Assembly (NCBI RefSeq): GCF_051488685.1
Contig: NZ_JBPSEH010000002.1
Location: forward strand, 354,061-418,060
Source of the DNA: Melioribacter sp051488685
GTDB lineage: Bacteria; Bacteroidota; Ignavibacteria; Ignavibacteriales; Melioribacteraceae
DNA length: 64,000 bases
Direction of reading: 5' to 3'
Shown in pieces: positions 17,651-26,985 of the stretch (the stretch's first letter is position 1; every line of letters starts with the position of its first letter). Both the position numbers and the translations under genes were made by a program. The notes below the pieces were generated by a model, which was given only the letters and a program-made list of their open reading frames with translations, was not told the DNA's origin and made no database searches.

Positions 17651-19099
17651 ATGAATATCAGGGTACGATTTGCTCCGAGCCCTACGGGATATTTACACGT
17701 GGGCGGATTGAGAACTGCGTTATATAATTATTTATTTGCCCGAAAAAACAACGGCAAGTTTATTTTGCGTATTGAAGACACCGACAGAAATAGATACGTC
17801 GAAGGTGCTGTTGAAAATTTGATCAATTCACTCAAGTGGTGCGGACTCGACTACGATGAAGGTCCAGATATAGGAGGAGATTTCGGTCCATATATGCAAT
17901 CGCAACGGCTCGATATTTATAAAAAGTATGCAGATGAATTGATATCCACAGGACATGCTTATTATTGTTTTTGTACGCCGGAACGACTTGAAGAACTTCG
18001 TAAAGAACAGATGGCTAAAAAATTACCTCAGGCAAAATACGACAAACACTGTCTTCATCTTTCAAAAGAAGAAATTCAAAAGAAGCTGGATCAAAACATT
18101 CCACATGTAGTACGGCTTAATGTAGAACCTGGTAAAAAAATCATCTTCGAAGATGTTATAAGAGGCACGGTTGAATTCGACTCCAAAAATATAGACGACC
18201 AGGTTTTGATAAAAAGCGATGGCTACCCAACGTATCACATGGCTAATGTAGTCGACGACCATTTAATGAAAATCAGTCATGTTATTCGAGGCGAAGAGTG
18301 GCTTTCTTCCACTCCCAAACATATTCTGCTCTATAATTTTCTGGGATGGGAACCGCCAGTTTTTGCGCATCTTCCCTTATTACTCAATCCTGACCGATCG
18401 AAACTAAGTAAACGTCAGGGCGACGTGGCAGTAGAAGATTACAGGGCCAAAGGTTATTTGAAAGAAGCATTAATCAACTTTGTTGCTCTCCTGGGCTGGA
18501 ATGCAGGAGATGACAAAGAGTTCTATTACATCGAAGAATTAATTGAAAAATTTTCGCTCGAAAGAGTTAACAAGTCAGGCGCAGTCTTCGATATAGAAAA
18601 ATTGAATTGGCTCAATGCAGAACACCTGCGAGCTAAATCCGATAATGACTTGTTAACATTGTTAAAAGAGGAATTGAGTAAAAGCAAGTATGCTGATTTA
18701 GCTTTATCTGATGATTATCTTCTCAATGTAATTCATGCTATGAAAGAACGAGTTTCGTTTGTTAACGAGTTTATCACTAAGTCTCCTTATTTTTTTGAGA
18801 CCCCCTCGTCTTACGAAGAAAAAGCCATTGAGAAAAACTGGAAAGCCGAAACTCCTGAACAATTGAAGAAATTAAGAGATAAATTTGCGCTACTGGAGAA
18901 TCCATCAAAAGAAGATTACGAAAAAGCTTTAAAGGAAACCGCCAATGAATTAGGAATTGGAGCCGGCAAATTAATTCATCCACTTCGTCTGGCTTTATCG
19001 GGAATGAGTACGGGACCTGGCATTTACGACATTTTGTTTATTATCGGGAAAGACGAAACAATAAAAAGGATTAATCAAGCTATCAATACTCTTAAATAA
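17651..19099 (+). CDS. gltX: glutamyl-tRNA synthetase
   Basis: 482 residues, class Ib synthetase. The HIGH-like motif is in RFAPSPTGYLHVGGLRTAL (start of the protein), the KMSKS-like loop is DRSKLSKRQGDVAVEDY, and LRIEDTDRNRYVEGA is typical of GluRS. It charges tRNA-Glu. Since glnS is present next door, Gln-tRNA is probably made directly, so GltX need not be non-discriminating. It ends in a terminator shared with glnS. Confidence 0.96.
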   Translation: MNIRVRFAPSPTGYLHVGGLRTALYNYLFARKNNGKFILRIEDTDRNRYVEGAVENLINSLKWCGLDYDEGPDIGGDFGPYMQSQRLDIYKKYADELISTGHAYYCFCTPERLEELRKEQMAKKLPQAKYDKHCLHLSKEEIQKKLDQNIPHVVRLNVEPGKKIIFEDVIRGTVEFDSKNIDDQVLIKSDGYPTYHMANVVDDHLMKISHVIRGEEWLSSTPKHILLYNFLGWEPPVFAHLPLLLNPDRSKLSKRQGDVAVEDYRAKGYLKEALINFVALLGWNAGDDKEFYYIEELIEKFSLERVNKSGAVFDIEKLNWLNAEHLRAKSDNDLLTLLKEELSKSKYADLALSDDYLLNVIHAMKERVSFVNEFITKSPYFFETPSSYEEKAIEKNWKAETPEQLKKLRDKFALLENPSKEDYEKALKETANELGIGAGKLIHPLRLALSGMSTGPGIYDILFIIGKDETIKRINQAINTLK

Positions 19100-19100
19100 A

Positions 19101-19138
19101 AAGAACTGAGCAATCTTTTGGATTGCTCAGTTCTTTCT
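19101..19138. terminator. bidirectional terminator between gltX and glnS
   Basis: A perfect 15-base inverted repeat (19101-19115 and 19121-19135; arm AAGAACTGAGCAATC) encloses a 5-base loop, with A-rich sequence on one side and T-rich on the other. It sits between two convergent genes and would stop transcription from both. Confidence 0.85.
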
Positions 19139-19146
19139 TCAATAAA

Positions 19147-20808
19147 TCACTCCCCTTTTTTCTTAGCCCAGCTATCTTTTAATGTAACGGTTCTATTGAA
19201 TACAAGCTTATCGTCTGTGGAATATTTTGAATCCACACAGAAATAGCCCTGTCTTTCAAATTGGAAGATATCGCCTGGTTTTGAATCTTTAAGAGAAGGC
19301 TCAACATAAGCATTCTCAATAATATTAAGTGATTGTGGATTTATATAATCGAGCCAGTTTTCTTTCGATGCGGGATCTTCAATGGTAAATAGTCTGTCGT
19401 ACAATCTAACTTCTGCATTGAAAGCGTACTTAGCCGAGACCCAGTGAATGGTTCCTTTAACTTTTTTATTACTTGAACCCGAACCGCTTTTTGTATCGGG
19501 GTCGTATGTGCATCTCAGTTCTATAATATTACCATTTTTATCTTTAATAACATCTTCGCATTTAATTATGTAAGCATATCGCAATCTTACTTCGCCGCCG
19601 GGTATTAATCTTTTGAATCCTTTGGGAGGTTCTTCCATAAAGTCAGCTCTTTCAATAAAAAGTTCTTTAGTAAATTTAATTTTTCTGGTTCCTGCAGATG
19701 GGTCTTCCGGATTGTTAACTGCTTCGAGTTCCTCTTCGCCTTCGTAATTTGTAAGGACAACTTTAATGGGGTCGAGCACGGCCATGACACGTTTTGCACG
19801 TTTATTCAAATCGTCGCGAATTGCAAATTCGAGCAATGCAATGTCGGTCATGGCATCGCGCTTTGCCACACCTACAAGCTCTGCAAAATTCCATAAAGAT
19901 TCGGGTGTAAAGCCGCGTCTTCTCAAACCCGATATTGTTGGCATGCGCGGGTCATCCCATCCATCTACATAGCCTTCTTTAACTAACTGAAGCAAACGCC
20001 GTTTACTCATAACAGTGTAACTTAAATTCAAACGTGCAAATTCAATTTGCTGAGGATGATAGATATTCAATTCATCGAGAAACCAGTCGTATAAAGGTCT
20101 GTGATTTTCAAATTCTAATGTACAAATTGAATGCGTTATTCCCTCAATTGAATCCTCTAAACCATGAGCCCAATCGTAAGTTGGATAAATGCACCATTTA
20201 TTGCCCTGCCTGTGATGTTCTGCATGGATAATTCTGTACATTACAGGGTCGCGCAAATTAAGGTTCGGCGACGCCATATCAATTTTTGCCCTCAAAGTTT
20301 TCGAGCCCGTCGGGAATTCCCCTTTTCTCATTCTTTCGAAGAGGTCAAGATTTTCTTCTATTGTCCTGTTGCGATATGGACTTTCTATACCAGGTTCGGT
20401 TAAGGTACCTCTGGTTTTCCGTATCTCTTCGGCAGATAAATCGCAAACGTAAGCCTTCCCTTTTTTTATAAGTTCTACTGCATATTGGTACATCTGTTCA
20501 AAATAGTCAGACGCATAAAAAATTCTATCTTCGAAATCAGCACCTAGCCATTTGACATCTTCGATAATCGATTCTACGTACTCAGTATCTTCTTTTTCTG
20601 GATTTGTATCGTCAAATCGAAGGTTGAATTTACCGTTATAATCGCGAGCTATTCCATAGTTCAAACAAATTGACTTGGCATGACCAATATGGAGATAGCC
20701 ATTTGGTTCCGGAGGAAAACGAGTATGAACACGTCCTCCCCATTTATTTGTGCGAATATCTTCGTCAATAATTTCATAAATAAAATTTTTCGGCTTTTCT
20801 TTTTCCAT
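19147..20808 (-). CDS. glnS: glutaminyl-tRNA synthetase
   Basis: 553 residues from the ATG at 20808, chosen over one seven codons upstream because GAGGA precedes it and MEKEKPKNFIYEIIDEDI is the normal beginning. The HIGH motif is in RFPPEPNGYLHIGHAKSI; the second signature is VMSKRRLLQLV; the C-terminal anticodon-binding beta-barrel is complete. It charges tRNA-Gln directly. The upstream gene ends 13 bases before it, so the two are likely cotranscribed. Confidence 0.95.
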   Translation of the reverse strand: MEKEKPKNFIYEIIDEDIRTNKWGGRVHTRFPPEPNGYLHIGHAKSICLNYGIARDYNGKFNLRFDDTNPEKEDTEYVESIIEDVKWLGADFEDRIFYASDYFEQMYQYAVELIKKGKAYVCDLSAEEIRKTRGTLTEPGIESPYRNRTIEENLDLFERMRKGEFPTGSKTLRAKIDMASPNLNLRDPVMYRIIHAEHHRQGNKWCIYPTYDWAHGLEDSIEGITHSICTLEFENHRPLYDWFLDELNIYHPQQIEFARLNLSYTVMSKRRLLQLVKEGYVDGWDDPRMPTISGLRRRGFTPESLWNFAELVGVAKRDAMTDIALLEFAIRDDLNKRAKRVMAVLDPIKVVLTNYEGEEELEAVNNPEDPSAGTRKIKFTKELFIERADFMEEPPKGFKRLIPGGEVRLRYAYIIKCEDVIKDKNGNIIELRCTYDPDTKSGSGSSNKKVKGTIHWVSAKYAFNAEVRLYDRLFTIEDPASKENWLDYINPQSLNIIENAYVEPSLKDSKPGDIFQFERQGYFCVDSKYSTDDKLVFNRTVTLKDSWAKKKGE

Positions 20809-20821
20809 AACGTCCTCATGT

Positions 20822-21406
20822 TTAATCAAAATATGGTCTGAAATAATTTTTTAGTTCTTTATTTTCTTCATTAAGTAATATTAATATCGATTTTAAAATG
20901 CCGATAATGTTACCAATATCTTCGAAGCTATTTACTTTAAAAATAAGATACCACGCAGAAATTGAACGTGATATTGCTACTTCAGCAAGTTTAAGCTGGA
21001 TTAACTTTTCATCGTCATCACTTTCGTAGGAATTTTTCAACTTCAGTAAGATGAAATACTGATAATAATGAATTACTTCCAGAGCTTCTAAAATGTCCGC
21101 ATTCTTATTATTATTTTGCTTAATCAACAATTCGTTTTTTGCCAGCCAATTGTTACATTCCTTAGCATAAAGTTCGGAAAGTTCCATTAAGTTTCGACCG
21201 TAATATTCGATAGCATCGAAAGAATCGTAAGCCTGAGCAAATAAATTCCGAAGGACATTAAAAAATCCTTCTGGATTAAAAACGACTTTTTTTCTTTCGT
21301 TTTTATAAATTGTTTCGATGAAAAGCTCACATCTTGTTGTATAGATACACCGGTCACACCAGTTATCACAATACTTGTGTATATCTGTAATTAAATCAAG
21401 TTCCAT
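20822..21406 (-). CDS. hypothetical protein with N-terminal cysteine cluster
   Basis: 194 residues, not recognised. Near the N-terminus is CDNWCDRCIYTTRCELF, four cysteines in C-x3-C-x2-C-x5-C spacing, which could bind zinc or an iron-sulfur cluster. The rest is predicted to be mostly helical and acidic, without a signal peptide or TM segment. It stands just ahead of glnS in the same direction, 13 bases apart, which suggests cotranscription but does not reveal a role. Confidence 0.7.
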   Translation of the reverse strand: MELDLITDIHKYCDNWCDRCIYTTRCELFIETIYKNERKKVVFNPEGFFNVLRNLFAQAYDSFDAIEYYGRNLMELSELYAKECNNWLAKNELLIKQNNNKNADILEALEVIHYYQYFILLKLKNSYESDDDEKLIQLKLAEVAISRSISAWYLIFKVNSFEDIGNIIGILKSILILLNEENKELKNYFRPYFD

Positions 21407-22060
21407 AATAATCGTAAAAATTTAAGTACAAATATAGAAATTAATGGGGTATTCTTCTGTGTAAATTTCATAATTATTCTTTGTACTTTATTAATGACAC
21501 CATTTTGCAGATTTCTAATTTTATACTTTTAACAATTGTTATGTTACATATTCAGTAACCATACACTTATGTAAAGAATTACATTTAATGTTTACCATAA
21601 TTAATATTGACCTTTATCCTACAGGTTAAAATCGAGAATTTAAAAAAGCGAAGTAACTTTATTTTTTCATTTTTTTTGAAAAAGTTTTCTTTTATTTAGT
21701 TTTGCCCGATATGAAAAATTTTTCATTACTATCGGTATACAGCTTCATTCATATAGCGCAAGTTTATGATTCTAGGCACATTGTATGTTTAGTAATTTAC
21801 TACTATTTATTTTTACTATTTTTTTGAAGGATAAATAAATTTATAAAATGACAAGATAATCGAATTGAATACTTTAAATTGAGCATTTAAGAACAAATTT
21901 CTCATTTTATCGTATTGAAGCGTGATCCAACAGGATACAGATCAATTTTTGAATTTCTTGACATTGCTGACATAGAGTTTAATTTATTCTACAATATTGT
22001 GGAATCGTCTGTATAAAATTTAATAACCAAAACATATAGTAAAGATATATCTACTTGAGG
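21407..22060. other. AT-rich intergenic stretch before the CRISPR region
   Basis: About 650 bases, very AT-rich, with no convincing gene. A near-perfect palindrome lies at about 21987-22006 (ATTCTACAATATTGTGGAAT), and its left half resembles part of the CRISPR repeat (CAATTCTAC), so it could be a decayed repeat. A TTGACA at about 21958 could be a -35 box, but no good -10 partner was found. Confidence 0.5.
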
Positions 22061-22722
22061 GCAATTCTACAATATTTGTCGGACTCTCACGGACTCGTCC
22101 GAACCCTGACGGACCTGTCCGACTCTGACGGACCTGTCCGAACCCTGACGGACTCAATTAATCCCGCCGTTACGTGACTCGTCGGACCACTCAATTTTCG
22201 GAGTGAGTCCCACTCATTTAGTGGGACGAACGACGACCCCGCCATAGGCGGGGGCAATTCTACTATACCTGCCCGTCTTTGACGGGGCTTGTCCGACTCA
22301 GACGGATTCGATTAATCCCGTCGTTGCGTGACTCGTCGGGCCACTCAATTTTCGGAGTGAGTCCCACTCATTTAGTGGGACGAACGACGATCCCGCCTTT
22401 GGCGGGGCAATTCTACTATAGTTCGATTAAGACGCAGATTGACTACAATAGCGCGTGAATTCATTCAGATTTCAATTCTACTATAGTTCGATTAAGACTA
22501 TATAACTTTTCGCACATCCAGCAAGCAATATCATTTCAATTCTACTATAGTTCGATTAATCCCGCCGTTGGCGGGACGACTCGTCACGTCGTTGCGTGAC
22601 TCGTCGGACCATTTGATTTTCGGAATGAGTCCCGCTCGTTTAGTGGGACGAACGGCGACCCCCGCCGTTGGCGGGGGCAATTCTACTATACCTGCCCGTC
22701 TTTGACGGGGTTCGATTAAGAC
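22061..22722. repeat. mosaic of GC-rich palindromic modules and CRISPR-repeat fragments
   Basis: Three related GC-rich modules lie at 22161-22254, 22315-22407 and 22560-22677. Each runs from a CCCGCCGTT-like start through GTGACTCGTCGG and an inverted repeat GTCCCACT-cattt-AGTGGGAC (copy 3 has a Cys-to-G type change, GTCCCGCT) to a terminal hairpin such as CCCCCGCC-GTT-GGCGGGGG. Each ends directly in the CRISPR fragment CAATTCTACTATA (CAATTCTAC in the first unit, which opens the mosaic). Between that fragment and TTCGATTAA lies a second insert: CCCGTC-TTT-GACGGG in two copies, or a tandem CGGACCTGTCCG-type array at 22070-22153. The same junctions recur, so the unit was duplicated as a whole. 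The modules were not seen elsewhere in the window. Confidence 0.8.
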
Positions 22723-24110
22723 TAAAATTTCAAGGCGCCTTCGGGCGCCAAAATAAAAAATTTCAATTCTACTATAGTTCGATTAAGACTGGGTGGTGCA
22801 TATGTGATAGCAGAAGAATCTATATTTCAATTCTACTATAGTTCGATTAAGACGGAAATTAAAGCAACAAATTTAAGATGGACAGCGAATATTTCAATTC
22901 TACTATAGTTCGATTAAGACTGAAGAGTTCAACCCTACGATTTTTGTACGAATTTTATTTCAATTCTACTATAGTTCGATTAAGACTATTTCTGTCGAAG
23001 TTTTTCTCTAAAGACAATATTCTTTCAATTCTACTATAGTTCGATTAAGACTACCGGAGATGCAGATATAATTTTTGTAATATATATGCTTTCAATTCTA
23101 CTATAGTTCGATTAAGACATATCCATTGACTTGGTTCTCTTCCCAAATATAAACCTTTCAATTCTACTATAGTTCGATTAAGACCAGTAAAAAAGCGAAT
23201 TGAGGCAAGATTTGAACAGCCTTTCAATTCTACTATAGTTCGATTAAGACATGATTGGTTAGTCATAGAAATAAATCATAACAAATCACTTTCAATTCTA
23301 CTATAGTTCGATTAAGACTATGATTGCCTGCGAAAATGAAGCCAACTCGTTTCTCTTTCAATTCTACTATAGTTCGATTAAGACGATGCTTTATACCGTT
23401 ACGCAAGCCGTACGGTATTCTTTCAATTCTACTATAGTTCGATTAAGACGTATACTAATAATGATTCAACGAACTCTATGTTTTTACTTTCAATTCTACT
23501 ATAGTTCGATTAAGACGTTTAAAATCGTTGCTCAAGAGAATGACGGCGGGCATCTTTCAATTCTACTATAGTTCGATTAAGACTGCAGTACCTGGTTCAT
23601 ACACAATAATCCTGAAAGGCTTTCAATTCTACTATAGTTCGATTAAGACTCAGTGCAGTTGTCAACCAAAACAACAAACGCATTTCTTTCAATTCTACTA
23701 TAGTTCGATTAAGACTGATTTGTTAGTTATATTTTTCGGCGGCGGCAAGGCTTTCAATTCTACTATAGTTCGATTAAGACGCTCCGTTGTCATCTGATAT
23801 TATTTAGATTTAGTATCTTTCAATTCTACTATAGTTCGATTAAGACTGTGTAGAAGCATACGAGCCGACGCCCTGTCGTTCGACTTTCAATTCTACTATA
23901 GTTCGATTAAGACTATCTGAGAACAATCCTCAAATTCAGCAAGTCTTAACTTTCAATTCTACTATAGTTCGATTAAGACTCAACAAAGAGAATTATTCAG
24001 AGGCCGAATATCGCCTTTCAATTCTACTATAGTTCGATTAAGACAAAGTTGATTTGCCTGAAAATCCAGGCGTTGAATTTCTTTCAATTCTACTATAGTT
24101 CGATTAAGAC
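22408..24110 (-). CRISPR. CRISPR array, 25 repeats (22 intact) and 23 spacers, no cas genes nearby
   Basis: The 30-base repeat reads on the plus strand CTTTCAATTC...TTCGATTAAGAC, with TACTATAG in the middle. Intact copies start at 22469 and at 21 sites from 22760 to 24081. Copies at 22408 (5' four bases replaced), 22533 (3' end replaced) and 22678 (interrupted by a 20-base palindrome) are damaged. Spacers are 34-38 bases and all look different. The reverse complement ends in ATTGAAAG, the usual 3' end of type I-B/III repeats that gives the crRNA 5' handle, so transcription is probably leftward. The first base is A in the five leftmost intact repeats and C in the rest, consistent with the left end being oldest. 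Confidence 0.97.
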
Positions 24111-24228
24111 ACCTGAAAATTCTGCATTTTTAAATTATTTTGCAAGCATTTTTTTAAAAAAATGTCGTCGACCTCCAATAATGCAAAATTCCCAGGGGGT
24201 CGACGACTTTTTACGTAAAATTAGAAAA
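24111..24228 (-). promoter_or_regulatory. presumed CRISPR leader with a 10-bp dyad
   Basis: AT-rich sequence directly right of the last intact repeat and left of the vor operon end. It contains a perfect inverted repeat GTCGTCGACC (24164-24173) / GGTCGACGAC (24198-24207), flanked by A and T runs. Position at the undamaged, homogeneous end of the array supports a leader. The same dyad with its T run could also end the leftward vor transcript, since the vor stop codon is only 22 bases away. Confidence 0.6.
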
Positions 24229-24792
24229 TTATAATTTCTGGTAGACATTAATGGCTTTTTCTGCTAAGTCCATACCAATTTCAATTGCTTGTTTATTTAG
24301 AGGAATTAGATGATGATATCTTTCGGGCAAAACTTTCTTTAAAGCTTCGAGTGCCGTGTCGAAAGAAATTATTGGCTTTTTCTTCAAATAGGCACCAAGT
24401 ATTATCATGTTCATCACACGCGTATTCTTAAGACTTGCAGCTTCGTTTGCTGCTTCGATTGGCAATATTTCGATATCTCTCCTTTTGGGTGGATTTATAA
24501 TTGTGCTGGCTTCATAGATTAAAAGTCCCCCTGCTTTAACTGAATTTTCAAATTTATCGAGCGAGGGTTGATTTAGCGCTATTAATGTGTCGAATTTCGA
24601 TATTATCGGAGAACTAATTTTAGTATCGCTGATAATTACGATACAATTTGCTGTACCACCTCTCATCTCAGGACCATATGACGGCATCCAGCTGACTTCT
24701 TTATCTTCGATAACTCCGCCGTAAGATAATATCTGTCCCAGAGATAAAACCCCCTGTCCTCCAAATCCAGCAATAATAATTTCTTCGGTCAT
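24229..24792 (-). CDS. 2-oxoacid:ferredoxin oxidoreductase, gamma subunit
   Basis: 187 residues from the ATG at 24792, which overlaps the previous stop as ATGA and has AGGAG upstream; a longer in-frame start would run inside the beta gene. The N-terminus MTEEIIIAGFGGQGVLSLGQ is the signature of the gamma (catalytic gamma/POR) domain, and YGPEMRGGTANCIVIIS is also conserved. It is the last gene of the four-gene operon delta-alpha-beta-gamma. Confidence 0.92.
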   Translation of the reverse strand: MTEEIIIAGFGGQGVLSLGQILSYGGVIEDKEVSWMPSYGPEMRGGTANCIVIISDTKISSPIISKFDTLIALNQPSLDKFENSVKAGGLLIYEASTIINPPKRRDIEILPIEAANEAASLKNTRVMNMIILGAYLKKKPIISFDTALEALKKVLPERYHHLIPLNKQAIEIGMDLAEKAINVYQKL

Positions 24793-25616
24793 TCCTTCTC
24801 TCCTTGATTTTCTGGAACTTTCAGTTCGCCGAGTGGATAAAAGTGCAACATATTTTCTTCCAGCCATTTATTGGCTTCCACTGGTGTCATTTTCCAGTTT
24901 GACGGGCAATTCGAAACAACTTCTACAAAACAGAGACCTTTCTTATGGTCTTGATATTGAAAGCCTTTGAGGATTGCCTTTTTTGCCTTTCTGACATTGT
25001 TAGGAGTATTTACTGCTACACGCGCGCAGTAATAAACTCCAGGTAATTGCGCAATTAACTCTGTAATTTTGAGGGGGTTTCCCATTATTTCGGGAACTCT
25101 GCCTTCGGGACTTGTAGTTGACTTCATACCAACGAGTGTTGTTGGGGCCATTTGTCCACCAGTCATTCCATAAATACCATTATTAATAAAGATGATTAAA
25201 ATGTTTTCGCCCCGATTACATGTATGAATAGTTTCGCCTGTACCGATTGCTGCCAGATCACCATCCCCTTGATAAGAGAATACATATTTATCGGGCAGCA
25301 TCCTTTTAATTCCAGTAGCCACAGCCGAAGCTCTGCCGTGCGCTGCTTCGGTCATATCGATGTCTAGATAATTATATGCAAAAACAGAACAACCAACCGG
25401 AGCCACACCGATTGTTTTCTCCTGAATTCCGAGTTCGTCAATAGCTTCTGCAATTAAACGATGCGCTACTCCGTGGCCGCAGCCCGGGCAATAATGCATC
25501 GGTGTATCAATTAAGGTCTTCGGTCTGTCGTAGACTAAATTTTCTTCAACACAGATGCTTTCTTCGGCAATCATTTCTTCGAAGTGTTTTTCTTCTTGTA
25601 ATTTATTGTCGATCAT
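24789..25616 (-). CDS. 2-oxoacid:ferredoxin oxidoreductase, beta subunit (TPP-binding)
   Basis: 275 residues. The thiamine-diphosphate motif runs from YQGDGDLAAIGTGE to FINNGIYGMTGGQMAPTT (GDGD...NN). HYCPGCGHGVAHRLIAEA at the start is typical of Kor/Vor beta chains, whose Cys pair lies in this region. It binds TPP and carries out decarboxylation of the 2-oxoacid. It is coupled by ATGA overlaps to the alpha gene before and the gamma gene after. Confidence 0.93.
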   Translation of the reverse strand: MIDNKLQEEKHFEEMIAEESICVEENLVYDRPKTLIDTPMHYCPGCGHGVAHRLIAEAIDELGIQEKTIGVAPVGCSVFAYNYLDIDMTEAAHGRASAVATGIKRMLPDKYVFSYQGDGDLAAIGTGETIHTCNRGENILIIFINNGIYGMTGGQMAPTTLVGMKSTTSPEGRVPEIMGNPLKITELIAQLPGVYYCARVAVNTPNNVRKAKKAILKGFQYQDHKKGLCFVEVVSNCPSNWKMTPVEANKWLEENMLHFYPLGELKVPENQGEKE

Positions 25617-26686
25617 ACCAATTCTCCCGAAAATTTTTCTTCAAGTTGAGTAAGTATTTCTTCCGGAGATGGGACAATTCCTCCCATTCTACCGTAGAAA
25701 TGAACTTCGACTTTGCCATTGACCGCAAGTTTAACATCTTCAACCATTTGTCCTGCATTCATTTCTGTAACGAGAATACCTTTGACATTACTAGCAAGTT
25801 CATTCAATTTAACGTAAGGGAAAGGATAAAGAGTAATTGGTCTGAATACGCCGACTTTCAAGCCTTTCTGGCGGGCAAGTTCGGCAGCTTTCGAACTAAT
25901 TCTGGCAACCAATCCAAAAGCGACAATAATTATATCTGCATCGTCGCAATTAATCATTTCAAAACGGACTTCATTTTTTTCTATCTCTCTGTACTTTGCT
26001 TGGAGTTTATTGTTAATCTCTTCCATTTTATCGGGTTCTATATGAAGGGAAGTAATCACATTTCTCTCTCTATTTTTCGGTTTGCCAACTGTAGCCCATT
26101 CCTCGATATTGGTTTTGCGTGGAATTGGTTCAAAGAGTTCGACTTTTTCCATCATCTGACCTAAAGCTCCGTCAGCAAGGATCATGACCGGATTTCTGTA
26201 TTTAAATGCGAGTTCAAAACTAAGGGGAACGAAGTCGACCATTTCCTGTACAGTCGAAGGAGCGAGAACAATTAATTTATAATCGCCGTGTCCGCCGCCT
26301 TTAACAGCCTGGAAATAATCTCCTTGCGAGGGTTGAATTGTCCCGAGACCGGGTCCACCTCGCATAACATTAACAATTAGACAGGGAAGTTCAGCGCATG
26401 CGATGTATGAAATTCCTTCCTGCATAAGACTTATTCCCGGCGAGGAGGAAGAGGTCATAACTCTTTTACCAGTACCAGCGGCTCCATAGACCATATTAAT
26501 AGATGCAACTTCGCTTTCGGCCTGTAGAACGACCATTCCAGTTCTTTTATAAGCTTCTTTTGAAAGATACTCTAATACTTCCGATTGCGGAGTAATAGGA
26601 TAACCAAAATAACCATCGCAGCCGGCTCGAATTGCGGCTTCGGCCAGAGCTTCGTTACCTTTCATTAAACGGAGTTCTTTTTTCAT
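25613..26686 (-). CDS. vorB: 2-oxoacid:ferredoxin oxidoreductase, alpha subunit (VorB type)
   Basis: 357 residues. The sequence MKGNEALAEAAIRAGCDGYF, then GYPITPQSEVLEYL and SSSSPGISLMQEGISYIA, matches what I remember of the subfamily named 3-methyl-2-oxobutanoate dehydrogenase VorB. The family oxidises 2-oxoacids to acyl-CoA with reduction of ferredoxin. A branched-chain substrate is suggested by the neighbouring branched-chain dehydrogenase genes and by the Leu/Ile-rich frame upstream of the operon. 2-oxoglutarate (Kor) remains an alternative, since the two subfamilies are hard to separate by eye. Confidence 0.88.
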   Translation of the reverse strand: MKKELRLMKGNEALAEAAIRAGCDGYFGYPITPQSEVLEYLSKEAYKRTGMVVLQAESEVASINMVYGAAGTGKRVMTSSSSPGISLMQEGISYIACAELPCLIVNVMRGGPGLGTIQPSQGDYFQAVKGGGHGDYKLIVLAPSTVQEMVDFVPLSFELAFKYRNPVMILADGALGQMMEKVELFEPIPRKTNIEEWATVGKPKNRERNVITSLHIEPDKMEEINNKLQAKYREIEKNEVRFEMINCDDADIIIVAFGLVARISSKAAELARQKGLKVGVFRPITLYPFPYVKLNELASNVKGILVTEMNAGQMVEDVKLAVNGKVEVHFYGRMGGIVPSPEEILTQLEEKFSGELV

Positions 26687-26973
26687 TGCCGCACCGTTAT
26701 TGTTATATCATTTTTGACGTCGGTTATTGTCGCAAGGTGTTCTTTTTTCGCTTTATCGGTCTTGCGATAAACTCTGATTATGCCTTCTGGGCAAACCAGA
26801 GCACAGTTTGTACACCCTGTGCAATTATCTTTGACTTTAACAACGTAATGATACCCTTTCGAATTTAACTTTCGGGAAAGCTCGAGTGTTGATTGCGGAC
26901 ATGCAACCGTGCAAATTTCACACCCTTTGCATTTCTCGATATCAATCAGGATATCTCCTTTTACTTTTGCCAT
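26683..26973 (-). CDS. 2-oxoacid:ferredoxin oxidoreductase, delta (ferredoxin) subunit
   Basis: 96 residues with two 4Fe-4S motifs, CKGCEICTVACP and CTGCTNCALVCP. It passes electrons from the TPP site to external ferredoxin. GAGGTAAATATG gives a good ribosome site at the start. It is the first gene of the operon and overlaps vorB as ATGA, so the four subunits are translationally chained. A terminator-like hairpin ends about 30 bases upstream. Confidence 0.92.
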   Translation of the reverse strand: MAKVKGDILIDIEKCKGCEICTVACPQSTLELSRKLNSKGYHYVVKVKDNCTGCTNCALVCPEGIIRVYRKTDKAKKEHLATITDVKNDITITVRQ

Positions 26974-26985
26974 ATTTACCTCAGT

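Noticed and set aside
21915..22016. 33-codon frame from TTG (LKRDPTGYRSIFEFLDIADI...)
   Set aside because: Looks somewhat protein-like, but has no ribosome site, no ATG and no recognisable family; could be a remnant of a lost gene.
22061..22722. GC-rich palindromes as ordinary rho-independent terminators
   Set aside because: No T run follows the stems, and the same modules recur at CRISPR-repeat junctions.
21407..24228. cas genes or a tracrRNA next to the array
   Set aside because: No frame of suitable length or motif exists there; the flanking genes are a hypothetical protein with glnS on the left and a metabolic operon on the right.
23051..24234. Several 60-90 codon frames repeating FQFYYSSIKT or LNRTIVELK
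   Set aside because: They are translations of the CRISPR repeat in different frames, without ribosome sites.
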